Source: an uncultured Chthoniobacterales bacterium (lineage in GTDB: Bacteria > Verrucomicrobiota > Verrucomicrobiae > Chthoniobacterales > UBA10450). Taken from it: 8,986 bases of DNA. The notes under the pieces were generated by a model that saw only the letters and a list, made by a program, of their open reading frames with translations, had not been told where the DNA came from and made no database searches. Both the position numbers and the translations under genes were made by a program. Shown here piece by piece: positions 1 to 7,094 of this stretch. The stretch's first letter is position 1. Every line of letters begins with the position of its first letter. The stretch is from NCBI GenBank assembly GCA_955652855.1, contig CATPCN010000185.1, positions 1 to 8,986 on the forward strand, written 5' to 3'.

Positions 1-1569
1 CGCGCCCGGGCAGTCCGCCCGGAGGAGGACAACATGCTGAAGATCTCCACCGACGGCCGCAAGGCCGCGCTCGACATGCGGCTGGTCGAGCCTTTTGCGG
101 AGGCGGATTCCGACAGCAAGCTGGCGCTCGCGGTGCGGCGCATCAAAACTGTCTGGAACGAAACCCGCGACGCAAGGTCAACCCAGCTCGTGTTCTGCGA
201 CCTGTCAACGCCGCACCCGGCAAGTTTCAATGTCTACGACGAAGTGCGCACAAAGCTGTTAGAGAGCGGCGTGCCGAAAGCGGAGATCGCCTTCATCCAC
301 GACGCCGACAGCGATGCCGACAAGAAAACCCTGTTCGATGATGTCAACGCCGGTCGGATACGCATCCTGATCGGCTCAACCGAAAAGATGGGAGCAGGGA
401 CCAACGTGCAGAAGCGCCTCGCGGCGTTGCATCATCTCGACGCGCCGTGGCGGCCCCGCGATATCGAGCAGCGCGAGGGCCGCATCCTGCGGCAGGGCAA
501 CCTTAACGCGGAAGTCAGAATATTCCGCTACGTCACCGAAGGCTCGTTCGATGCCTATATGTGGCAGACCCTGGAGACCAAGGCCCGCTTTATCCAGCAG
601 GTGATGAACGGGCAGACATCCGTGCGCTCCGCCGAGGATCTCGACGGCGGCGCGCTGACCTACGCCGAGATCAAGGCGATTGCCTCCGGCAATCCCGCCG
701 TGATGGAGAAAGTAAAAACCGACACAGAAATCCGCAAGCTCGACCAGCTGCGCGCCGCGCACCTTAACCAGCAGCACAGCATTCGCCTGCAAATCCGCGC
801 CCTCCCGTCCGAGATCAAGGAACGGCAGGAGCGGATCGCGCGGTTGTCAGCCGACATGCAAACCCGCGACAGCCACACCGGCGAAGAGTTCTCGATGACG
901 GTCGGCAAGCGCGTCTATGCCGGCAAGGGCGGGCGCGAGGACGGAGCGACGGCGCTGACCATAGCCATCCTGTCATGGCGCGACGACTTGACCCTGCAGG
1001 TGCGGGGCACATTCCGCGGCTTCGAGATCCTGAGCCGGGGCAGGGGGGCAACGCTGCTGATCGGCTCCGACGAGGAACGCCTGCCGGAGCTGTTCATCCG
1101 GGGTGCGGGCATCTACAAGGCGCAGCTGAACGCGGAGAACCCGGTCGGGACCATGCAGAGCATCGAATACGCGTTGCGCAGCCTCGACAAGGCCGTCGAG
1201 GACGAGCGCGAACGCGCCGCCCGCGCGGAAAAGATGTTGGATGACTTTAGTGAACAGGCCGGCAGGCCGTATGAGCATGAGGCGAAGCTCAAGGACCTGC
1301 TCATCCGCCAGGCCCAGCTGAACGCCCTGCTTGATCTCGACAAGGGCGAGCAGCAGGTCGCGCCCGAAGACCGAGCGGACGGAAGTCCGGAAGCCGAGGG
1401 CGATAGCGGCGGGGATGACAGAGCGGTTGGCGCGGACACGCGGCCCGAGAGACGAAGCCCCAGCCCGTGGCGCAACGCGCCGGGCCAGAGCAAGGACAGA
1501 ACCCCAGGTGAGGCGCGCTCGATCGGATCGGCGCGCAGCCCGCCTTCGCTGCCGGGAACGAAGTTCTGA
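1..1569 (+). CDS. C-terminal part of a large SNF2-type helicase / DNA-methylase protein (5' end outside window)
   Basis: The reading frame is open from base 1, so the ATG at 34 is internal; 522 residues are visible before the TGA at 1567-1569. The sequence shows the second RecA-like lobe of an SF2/SNF2 helicase. Motif V is the GSTEKMGAGTNVQ stretch at bases 373-411, and motif VI is QREGRILRQG at 469-498, with its paired arginines. A charged, coiled-coil-prone segment follows (about bases 1180-1350), then a low-complexity Glu/Arg/Pro/Ser tail that is probably disordered. From family knowledge, proteins with this C-terminal half are usually well over 1,000 residues, with an N-terminal N6-adenine methylase domain and a DEAD-like lobe. 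They travel on plasmids, integrative elements and phages, where phage P1 DarB is an antirestriction example. The methylase half is not in the window, so that part is inference. ATP-driven DNA translocation is likely; the biological role is not proven here. Confidence 0.85.
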   Translation, partial: RARAVRPEEDNMLKISTDGRKAALDMRLVEPFAEADSDSKLALAVRRIKTVWNETRDARSTQLVFCDLSTPHPASFNVYDEVRTKLLESGVPKAEIAFIHDADSDADKKTLFDDVNAGRIRILIGSTEKMGAGTNVQKRLAALHHLDAPWRPRDIEQREGRILRQGNLNAEVRIFRYVTEGSFDAYMWQTLETKARFIQQVMNGQTSVRSAEDLDGGALTYAEIKAIASGNPAVMEKVKTDTEIRKLDQLRAAHLNQQHSIRLQIRALPSEIKERQERIARLSADMQTRDSHTGEEFSMTVGKRVYAGKGGREDGATALTIAILSWRDDLTLQVRGTFRGFEILSRGRGATLLIGSDEERLPELFIRGAGIYKAQLNAENPVGTMQSIEYALRSLDKAVEDERERAARAEKMLDDFSEQAGRPYEHEAKLKDLLIRQAQLNALLDLDKGEQQVAPEDRADGSPEAEGDSGGDDRAVGADTRPERRSPSPWRNAPGQSKDRTPGEARSIGSARSPPSLPGTKF

Positions 1570-1603
1570 TGGGTGGTCTATGAAGTCAACAACGGGAGGT
1601 TAT

Positions 1604-1861
1604 ATGTCGGAGGACGCGAAAATTCTCGATACAAGGCCAACGGGCACCTTTACTGCCATCTTCACACCGCCATGGTGGGCTGAGATCACAAACGCCAAAA
1701 ATGGCAGTATTCTCCAGGTGCACCACCCCGAACACGGCTGGCTGGCGTTTGTCTTCCCGCCGGAGCACGCGTCCGTGCTGGGATCGGCGCTCCTCAGACA
1801 CTCAGGTGTGTGTGATTATTTCGCGGGGACGCTGCCGCCATCCACTGTGACTGTGAACTGA
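1604..1861 (+). CDS. Small hypothetical protein, 85 residues
   Basis: I do not recognise this protein. The ATG at 1604 follows a strong but closely spaced Shine-Dalgarno (GGGAGG at 1594-1599, four bases before the start). An in-frame ATG at 1580 would give 93 residues but has a poorer ribosome site. The gene begins 34 bases after the helicase/methylase stop on the same strand, so the two may be co-transcribed. The protein has no signal peptide or membrane segment. It contains aromatic clusters (TPPWWAE, HGWLAFVFPP) and two cysteine/histidine-containing stretches (VHHPEHGW, HSGVCDYF), and looks like a compact soluble domain. Small proteins of unknown function are common beside this class of helicase/methylase on mobile elements, so it is probably part of that element rather than of the pseudopilin system to the right, which is transcribed towards it. 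Confidence 0.6.
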   Translation: MSEDAKILDTRPTGTFTAIFTPPWWAEITNAKNGSILQVHHPEHGWLAFVFPPEHASVLGSALLRHSGVCDYFAGTLPPSTVTVN

Positions 1862-1906
1862 TTAGCGGATACTGGGCTTTTGCCATTGCGGCCAGAACAC
1901 CCGCGC

Positions 1907-2305
1907 TTAATGGCAGTTACATGAGCGCGTGCCGCATACATAGTATTCAGGATAATGGCAGCGTGGATCGCATACCAAATCTCCATGGCAGTAAACGGGG
2001 CACATATCGCAATGTACTCCACCTCCCGGCGAGTAGTCGCTTGCAGTAACAGTTTTATTACTTGAAGAGACCATTTCACCAATTGAGTACTCACCATGTT
2101 GTTTCTTCGGCAACACAAAGGCGGAGCAAGCTTTGTGTTGCTCATCCCAGTGTCCAAAATGTTCAGCTCGGTCCTCCGTCGTGAGGCATAGGGTTGCGGC
2201 CTGCTCCGAAGATATTGCCTGGTTTGATCCTGAATCGTCGGCCTGAGCCATGGGAGAGATAACAACGAGCAGAACGAAGAGGAGAAGTGGTATAACTTTG
2301 CACAT
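1907..2305 (-). CDS. Small secreted cysteine-rich protein, 132 residues
   Basis: The ATG at 2303-2305 has AAAGGA at 2315-2320, nine bases upstream. Residues 1-22 form a Sec signal peptide: a lysine at 3, a Leu/Val/Ile core at 5-16 and a predicted cut after AQA (residue 22). The mature protein has ten cysteines (40, 60, 99, 102, 106, 112, 116, 124, 129, 131), eight of them within the last 34 residues together with several histidines. This suggests a small disulfide-knotted or metal-binding C-terminal domain in the periplasm or outside the cell. I recognise no family. The gene is on the same strand as the four pseudopilin genes, 101 bases after the last of them, so it may be the distal gene of that operon or have its own promoter. 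It looks more AT-rich than its neighbours (for example bases 2041-2100), which hints at separate acquisition. Its even number of mature cysteines suits the cysteine-rich pseudopilins upstream. Confidence 0.75.
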   Translation of the reverse strand: MCKVIPLLLFVLLVVISPMAQADDSGSNQAISSEQAATLCLTTEDRAEHFGHWDEQHKACSAFVLPKKQHGEYSIGEMVSSSNKTVTASDYSPGGGVHCDMCPVYCHGDLVCDPRCHYPEYYVCGTRSCNCH

Positions 2306-2330
2306 TGGAGGTCATCCTTTCACGGCTGTA

Positions 2331-2365
2331 ATCGTAATCGGTATTAATTACGATGGGATCGTAAC
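2331..2365. promoter_or_regulatory. Inverted repeat with a third half-site, possible operator
   Basis: ATCGTAAT at 2331-2338 and ATTACGAT at 2347-2354 are perfect 8-base inverted copies with an 8-base spacer. A further copy of ATCGTAA lies at 2358-2364. The cluster sits in the 101-base gap between the last pseudopilin gene and the start of the cysteine-rich gene, 26 bases upstream of the latter's ATG. The arm is AT-rich and no T-run follows it, so a transcription-factor site fits better than an intrinsic terminator. The regulator is unknown, and a chance repeat in an AT-rich spacer is possible. Confidence 0.35.
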
Positions 2366-2406
2366 GAATAGGATCACATAGTCAATATCCCAGCGCCCTT
2401 ACTGGC

Positions 2407-3381
2407 CTATTTCCATGGTGCATAGCAGGATGCGTTGTTCAACTCACCCATCAGGGTGAGTTGGGTTCGCCAGATCACGATGTCGTCGAAGTAATTAGGC
2501 CCCGGCGTGGCATTGATAGGCCGTGAGACGACGTTGTTCCGGCCGGCACTGAGATTGATCTCTTCATCCGCACCGACGGTGCCGGACATGCGGCCATTGG
2601 TCCCGTTAGCGAGATAAGCCCCGATGCCGTTCCTGCCGTGACTGATGATGGCAACCGCAAACAGCTCCTCATTTCCGGCCTCAGGCGGCACCGGCGCCTG
2701 CGCGCCCTGCGGCCCGATATTCACCGGCTTGTCGATATCGTCATAGTAAGTGGGACCGCCCTTGCGGCCTATCTTGTTGGTGGTCAGCCCGGCAGGGATG
2801 TCGGTAGCCGCCGCGAACACCTGCAAGTCGGTCGCGCGCGGAAAGAACCCGTCTTCCGGCGGGCAGCAGAACCGGGCTTTCTGCGGAAACACATTAACGG
2901 TCCTTGCCGGCGGCGGCGGATCGCCCTCGAACCACGGGAAGCGCCGGCAGCGCATGAAGATCGAATTTCCCTTATTGGTGTCCGCCAGCACGGGGCTGAT
3001 CTTGTAGGTCATGAGCCGGTCCCAGCCGTCCCTGGCATCGTGCTCCGAGAGATTGAGAGTCCGGAACGGCACGATGCCGTCGGACTGGTAAATGCCGCAT
3101 GAGACCCGCGCGAAGCCAAAATCACGGCTCATCGGGTCGATGGCCGGGTCCGCCGGACAGGGCAGCGCGTTTGTCCTCTGGACGTAAGCCGCCAGCTCGC
3201 GGATCAGGAACTCCTGCCGTTTATTGGTATTTCTGATGCGGTCGTCGTTATCCAGCAGTCCAAAACCGCCCACACCCAGCACCAGCAGGGTTCCGATCAG
3301 CATGATGACGGCGACGACGACGATGAGCACGGTGCCGTGTTCTCCCTTCCTGTCCGGGTCCGGTATTACGGGTAAGAGCAT
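2407..3381 (-). CDS. Pseudopilin D: six-cysteine ectodomain, lacks Glu5 (GspK-like N terminus)
   Basis: The chosen start is the ATG at 3379-3381, with GGAG at 3389-3392 seven bases upstream; it overlaps the end of the preceding gene by 16 bases. The product is 324 residues. The leader is 16 residues and basic/acidic, ending in EHG, followed by T17 and a hydrophobic helix (17-40). The residue at mature position +5 is Val, not Glu, so it resembles the tip pseudopilin GspK rather than a major pilin. The ectodomain matches its three upstream paralogues: LPCPADP (73-79), C95, GIVPFRTL (102-109), DGWDRLMTY (118-126), C145-R-x3-W, RFCC (170-173), SHGRNGIGA (247-255), YFDDIVIWRTQ (297-307) and C319. 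There are exactly six cysteines. Role (inferred): a minor subunit, possibly the tip, of a periplasmic pseudopilus. It is the last pseudopilin gene of the run. Confidence 0.82.
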   Translation of the reverse strand: MLLPVIPDPDRKGEHGTVLIVVVAVIMLIGTLLVLGVGGFGLLDNDDRIRNTNKRQEFLIRELAAYVQRTNALPCPADPAIDPMSRDFGFARVSCGIYQSDGIVPFRTLNLSEHDARDGWDRLMTYKISPVLADTNKGNSIFMRCRRFPWFEGDPPPPARTVNVFPQKARFCCPPEDGFFPRATDLQVFAAATDIPAGLTTNKIGRKGGPTYYDDIDKPVNIGPQGAQAPVPPEAGNEELFAVAIISHGRNGIGAYLANGTNGRMSGTVGADEEINLSAGRNNVVSRPINATPGPNYFDDIVIWRTQLTLMGELNNASCYAPWK

Positions 3382-4331
3382 GAAAGCGCTCCATGGGCGG
3401 CCATGATCCCGTCCTGGGTCATCCACCGGACGATGTCATCGAAATAACCCGGACCCGGCTTTAAATTCCAGGGACCGTCGACGAAAATCTGGTCACCGTC
3501 GGCGTTCTGGATCTCCGGCCCGGAATCCGGCATAGTCAGGCGGTTGGTCGTGCCATTGCCAAGCCAGGCGCCTTTGCCATCGGGGCCATGCGAGACCAAA
3601 ACGAGGGCAGGGGCCTCGATGGGTGTTTTGTCCATGAAGGGGACTTGGACATCGCTGTGCAGAAACGTCGTCGTCTTTGTCAGCTCATCGTAATTGTTCA
3701 TGGTGCCCGGCGTGCGCACCGGCGAGAGCGCAGCGCCGCCGTTGGTGTGCAGGATGATCAGGTCGCTGTCGACATCGAAGACCGGCTTCGCCTGATCGGC
3801 GCAGCAGAAACGCGCCTTGATGGCGTTGCGGTTATAGCGGTCGAACGCATTGACCCAGCCCGGATGGCGGCAGCGTCCATGCACCTTGCCGGTATCGGCC
3901 GCCGACGAGGTCTGGTCGTTTTGTCGCGTGAACACGGGGCTGACCGCATAGCTGTAGAAATTACCCCAGCCGTCCCGCGCCGTCTGCACCGGCAGGCCAA
4001 TGGTCACGAAGGGCACGATGCCCTCGCGGGTTTTAGCGTCACAGGTGCCGGTCGGGGGATGATTGCCCTGCAAATCCGCCGGTTTGACGCCACGCTCCCA
4101 GCCAAAGCTTGCGTCTGAGACGGCAGGGTCGGCCGGACAGGGCAGGCGGCCCGCCGTCTCCACATATATAGAGAGTGACTGGATGATCGCATCCATATTG
4201 TCGTAAGTCGATTCAAACTGGCGCTGCGCGCGGGCGCGTTGCTGCAGCTCCAGTGCCCCGCCCATCAGGATGCCGATGATGGTAACCGAAATCGCCACCT
4301 CGACCAGTGTTATGCCCGACTGGCTGTTCAT
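3366..4331 (-). CDS. Pseudopilin C: type IV pilin-like, six-cysteine ectodomain
   Basis: The start is the ATG at 4329-4331, which overlaps the upstream gene's TGA as ATGA, so translational coupling is likely; no strong ribosome site precedes it. The product is 321 residues. The very short leader MNSQSG ends in the expected glycine, and mature residues begin ITLVE with Glu at +5, the substrate for prepilin peptidase. A hydrophobic helix follows (7-27). The ectodomain has RLPCPADP (62-69), C97, EGIVPF (103-108), DGWGNFYSYAVSP (120-132), C154-R-x3-W, ARFCC (173-177), SHGPDGKGAW (247-256), YFDDIVRWMTQ (296-306) and C318. The six cysteines match those of its neighbours. An upstream in-frame ATG at 4385 would add 18 residues unlike a prepilin leader and overlap the upstream gene further, so I rejected it. 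Expected location: inner membrane, then a periplasmic pilus or pseudopilus. Confidence 0.87.
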   Translation of the reverse strand: MNSQSGITLVEVAISVTIIGILMGGALELQQRARAQRQFESTYDNMDAIIQSLSIYVETAGRLPCPADPAVSDASFGWERGVKPADLQGNHPPTGTCDAKTREGIVPFVTIGLPVQTARDGWGNFYSYAVSPVFTRQNDQTSSAADTGKVHGRCRHPGWVNAFDRYNRNAIKARFCCADQAKPVFDVDSDLIILHTNGGAALSPVRTPGTMNNYDELTKTTTFLHSDVQVPFMDKTPIEAPALVLVSHGPDGKGAWLGNGTTNRLTMPDSGPEIQNADGDQIFVDGPWNLKPGPGYFDDIVRWMTQDGIMAAHGALSCSYP

Positions 4332-5347
4332 GGCAGCGAACAGCTCTTGCCCTGTTCGGCAAATATCATGTCCTGCGTCCTCCACAACACAACCTCATCG
4401 AAGCTCATCTCCACGCCAGCCCGTTCCGCAGGCGGGATCTCGATAAAGGCCCGGTCGCCGTTGGCATTCTCGATCTCGGCGGGAGTGGCTCCTGTTATCG
4501 GTAACTTGGCGTTGCCAACGCCGGTCCAAGCACCATGTCCGTTCCGTCCGTAACTGACCAGAAGATAGACCGGGGCAGTGGCCCTGTCATTAGCCGGCAC
4601 CTGGACATCGGGCACAAACGGATCGGGGAAGATGACATTGGCGGGCCGGTAAGAGGCCGGTGATGTCTGGCGCGGGATCGCAAGCTGGGACTGTTTATTG
4701 ACATCGAGTATTACAAGGTCAGTGCCGGACACGGCTCCGGAGCAGCAGAAACGGGCCTTTCTTTCGGATTTTGGCAGCAGAACGTTTTGGGCGGGGTTTC
4801 CTGATTTAAGGTCGTTGACGTTCTTGTCGTAAATCTCGCCAGCCATGAACCAGTCCGCGGTCCGGCAGCGGCTATGGACTGGTAGGTCTGCCCGGCCCAC
4901 ATCCTGCGAGAATGCCGGGCTGATCGCGTAGGTGATGTAATAGCCTGCGGAATCCCTGATCCATTCGACCGGTATATTAAGAGTGCGGAATGGAACAATC
5001 CCTTCCCATCGGGCGGGATCGGTGCCGCAGTCGGACGGCACGATGTTGCCGGCCTGGCCGCTCCCTGCTTCGTATCCAAACGGGGGGTTGGTCGATTTGG
5101 TATCCGGGATGGCAGGGCATGGAACCCGCAGGTTCTGCGCCGCGTAGTTATCGAGCGCGCGGGCGATGTTCTCCATCTTCTGATCCGTCTCGATCCGCCG
5201 GGCCTTGTGCATGATCGGCAGGGTGATGGATGCTGCTGCGGTCAGCATCAGGCCGGTGATGAGGATAACGATGGCCATCTCGGCAAGGGTAAAGCCTTCG
5301 CTGTGCAGAGGGCCGGGCCGAAAATCATGAAGAGGCCGGTTGTGCAT
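4328..5347 (-). CDS. Pseudopilin B: type IV pilin-like, six-cysteine ectodomain
   Basis: The start is the ATG at 5345-5347, 16 bases after the stop of pseudopilin A. The ribosome site is weak (GGA just upstream), so coupling to the preceding gene is likely. The product is 339 residues. The 18-residue leader ends in SEG, mature residues begin FTLAE (Glu at +5, residue 23), and a hydrophobic helix spans 24-45. The paralogous ectodomain follows: VPCPAIPD (75-82), C107, WEGIVPFRTLN (114-124), AGYYITYAISP (134-144, where the usual DGWG is degenerate), C161-R-x3-W, ARFCC (198-202), SYGRNGHGAW (265-274), FDEVVLWRTQ (316-325) and C336. It has six cysteines in all. An open extension to 5521 would add 58 residues with no prepilin character, overlapping pseudopilin A by 158 bases. 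Role: predicted pilus/pseudopilus subunit processed by a prepilin peptidase. Confidence 0.87.
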   Translation of the reverse strand: MHNRPLHDFRPGPLHSEGFTLAEMAIVILITGLMLTAAASITLPIMHKARRIETDQKMENIARALDNYAAQNLRVPCPAIPDTKSTNPPFGYEAGSGQAGNIVPSDCGTDPARWEGIVPFRTLNIPVEWIRDSAGYYITYAISPAFSQDVGRADLPVHSRCRTADWFMAGEIYDKNVNDLKSGNPAQNVLLPKSERKARFCCSGAVSGTDLVILDVNKQSQLAIPRQTSPASYRPANVIFPDPFVPDVQVPANDRATAPVYLLVSYGRNGHGAWTGVGNAKLPITGATPAEIENANGDRAFIEIPPAERAGVEMSFDEVVLWRTQDMIFAEQGKSCSLP

Positions 5348-5363
5348 GGGTCCGGCCGAGCTG

Positions 5364-7094
5364 TTACTGTTTCTGAGGGCAGGCCGTGAGGCCAATGCTG
5401 AAGGCGACGTTATCGTAGGCGTTATCGCCGATGCTGGCGACATAGCCGCCTTCATTGTCGGGGATAATATCTTTGCCGGCCTGACTGCCGAGGCCGCGGC
5501 AGCCGCCGTCCTTGTATTCATAGCAATTGATCGTTGCGCTGTCCGCGAAGCCGATCTGCGCGAAGGCGGGATGGGCAGGGTCGACCCCGGCCTGCTCTAA
5601 GGTCGTCGCGCGCGTGCAGGTCAGGTCGTGGTTCGGGCCGACTTTCTCTCCGGGCAGGTGACATATAGAGTCGCTGCGCAGCGTATGGCTGACCCGGCCG
5701 GGGTTGAGGTTGCCGTAAAGGTGATAGGCGCTAATGCCGTTAGCGCCTGTGATCGGTTTCTCGAAACCGGTCGCCGGATCGAACGAGACGAGCAAAGGCG
5801 GCGACTGGTCGGTGATCATCGCGTTCTTCTGGTTGACCAACATCATGCTGGAGACGAACTTCAGGTGCGAGAGGTCGACACTTTTATAGCCGTCCATCAT
5901 CCGGTAGCCGTCCGGGACAACAAACAACCCGATGCCCATGACATTCTCATCAAAATCCACGCTGAAATCATCCGTCTCGCCTTTCGGCCAGTTTTTCACG
6001 CTCGGCACCAGCATCTGCACATTGCCGATACTGCCGTCATTCCTTATGACGTAAAAGCCGACGCTGTCATCAAGCAACGAGTTGTCGCTGCTTTTGGTCA
6101 GCGACGCGCGCAGCTGGTACTTGTTGCCGGCGAGCGCCAGATTGATCCCATAGAGCGGCGGGACCTGCAGCATCTGCCCGGTTACCGGGTCCTTGACCGT
6201 CATGCCCGTGACATCGCTGCGGAAATTCTGCGGATGACAGGAATAGGACTGCACCACGGAAGCCGGCGGGTAACCGCAACTGCCGCTGCCGGCGCGCGCG
6301 AACAGCTGATCCGAGCGCAGGCTGTAGCTGATCGGCTTGTCAGGCCCGCCAATACTGGCCAGCGTCACTGCAGGGACCGATGCCAGCAGCAGGGGGGATG
6401 AGGGGCCGTCCATGTAGCGCGGGATCGAAAAGCTGCCATTGAAGGCGGGATCTTTCGTTGAACTGGCGTTGCCGCCTGCAGCCGGCTCTATTGAATTCAG
6501 GGACGCGGCATCGACCACCTGTTGCCCGTCGCTGCTATTATCCCTGGGCGGCGGCCCATTGCAGCAGAACAGCGCCTTGGCGCGGTTGAGATGATTGCCA
6601 TCGGCATCGTACCAGAGCGCGCTGCGGCACGCGTTGTGAACGTCGAGGGCGTTGGTGCCCGCCGTATCCTTCAAAGCGGCTGATTGCGTATCCACCGTGA
6701 GGCCCGGTGCTGGTTGATAGAGGATGTAGCGGCCCCAGCCATCGACGACCATGTCCTGCGGGATTGCCAGTTCCTTCCACGGCAATATGCCTTCGGCTAT
6801 GCCGGCGGCGGAGCATTTGTCATCCTCGTGCCCGGCCTGCACAGCTTCTGCTTTGGGATCGGCCGGGCAGGGCAGGCGGTCATGTGTCTGCGCATAAGAA
6901 CTGAGCACGTTCATGACGAAGTCGATGTTCTTCCGGGTCTGCGCTGTCTTCTCGCTCTTGAAATAATGCGACGTTCCAAGAAGGCTGCCGCTCATCAAAA
7001 TGCCGATAATACACAGGCAGATCGCCAGCTCGGCCAGCGTGTAGCCGGCTGTTCGCGATGTCGTCAAGACTTCCAAATCTCCTGTGTTTTGCAT
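5364..7094 (-). CDS. Pseudopilin A: large pilin with DUF4114-like C-terminal region, 576 residues
   Basis: First gene of the operon. The start is the ATG at 7092-7094; the ribosome site is poor, and a TTG nine codons in, preceded by AGGAG, is an alternative. The leader ends in RTAG, mature residues begin YTLAE (Glu at +5, residue 22), and a hydrophobic helix spans 18-40. The shared pilin ectodomain is present: RLPCPADP (73-80), C94, EGILPW (101-106), DGWGRY (118-123), C156-R-x3-W and FCC (176-178). It is then extended by about 390 residues. This region has VGFYVIRNDG (345-354), GIGLFVVPDG (387-396), AYHLYGNLNPGRVSHTL (456-472), IGFADS (514-519) and GDNAYDNVAFSI (556-567). The order and spacing of these recall DUF4114, a beta-rich domain seen in surface and adhesin proteins; this match is by eye and tentative. 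It has extra cysteines (273, 286, 478, 493, 524, 532, 572). Likely role: large minor or tip pilin with an adhesin-like head. Confidence 0.85.
   Translation of the reverse strand: MQNTGDLEVLTTSRTAGYTLAELAICLCIIGILMSGSLLGTSHYFKSEKTAQTRKNIDFVMNVLSSYAQTHDRLPCPADPKAEAVQAGHEDDKCSAAGIAEGILPWKELAIPQDMVVDGWGRYILYQPAPGLTVDTQSAALKDTAGTNALDVHNACRSALWYDADGNHLNRAKALFCCNGPPPRDNSSDGQQVVDAASLNSIEPAAGGNASSTKDPAFNGSFSIPRYMDGPSSPLLLASVPAVTLASIGGPDKPISYSLRSDQLFARAGSGSCGYPPASVVQSYSCHPQNFRSDVTGMTVKDPVTGQMLQVPPLYGINLALAGNKYQLRASLTKSSDNSLLDDSVGFYVIRNDGSIGNVQMLVPSVKNWPKGETDDFSVDFDENVMGIGLFVVPDGYRMMDGYKSVDLSHLKFVSSMMLVNQKNAMITDQSPPLLVSFDPATGFEKPITGANGISAYHLYGNLNPGRVSHTLRSDSICHLPGEKVGPNHDLTCTRATTLEQAGVDPAHPAFAQIGFADSATINCYEYKDGGCRGLGSQAGKDIIPDNEGGYVASIGDNAYDNVAFSIGLTACPQKQ

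Noticed and set aside
1331..1603. Upstream extension of the 85-residue protein to an ATG at 1331
   Set aside because: That part overlaps the coding C terminus of the helicase/methylase and is Arg-rich out-of-frame sequence; a good ribosome site sits at 1594-1599.
1862..1906. Bidirectional terminator between the convergent genes
   Set aside because: I could find no stable hairpin followed by a T-run in these 45 bases.
1816..2265. 149-residue open frame on the - strand over the cysteine-rich gene
   Set aside because: It lies in another frame of the cysteine-rich gene, has no signal peptide or recognisable motif, and also runs into the end of the + strand gene. The 1907-2305 frame has a signal peptide and ribosome site.
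2638..4118. + strand open frames (2638-3102, 3588-4118) opposite pseudopilins D and C
   Set aside because: Antisense shadows of the conserved pseudopilins, with no ribosome site or family motif.
5348..5521. Upstream extension of pseudopilin B to an ATG at 5521
   Set aside because: The added 58 residues are Ala/Ser/Pro-rich, overlap pseudopilin A by 158 bases and would put the prepilin cleavage site far from the N terminus.
5628..6401. 257-residue open frame on the + strand inside pseudopilin A
   Set aside because: It is antisense to a gene with clear pilin motifs. Long antisense frames are expected in GC-rich coding DNA, and the product (rich in His/Arg/Val) matches nothing I know.
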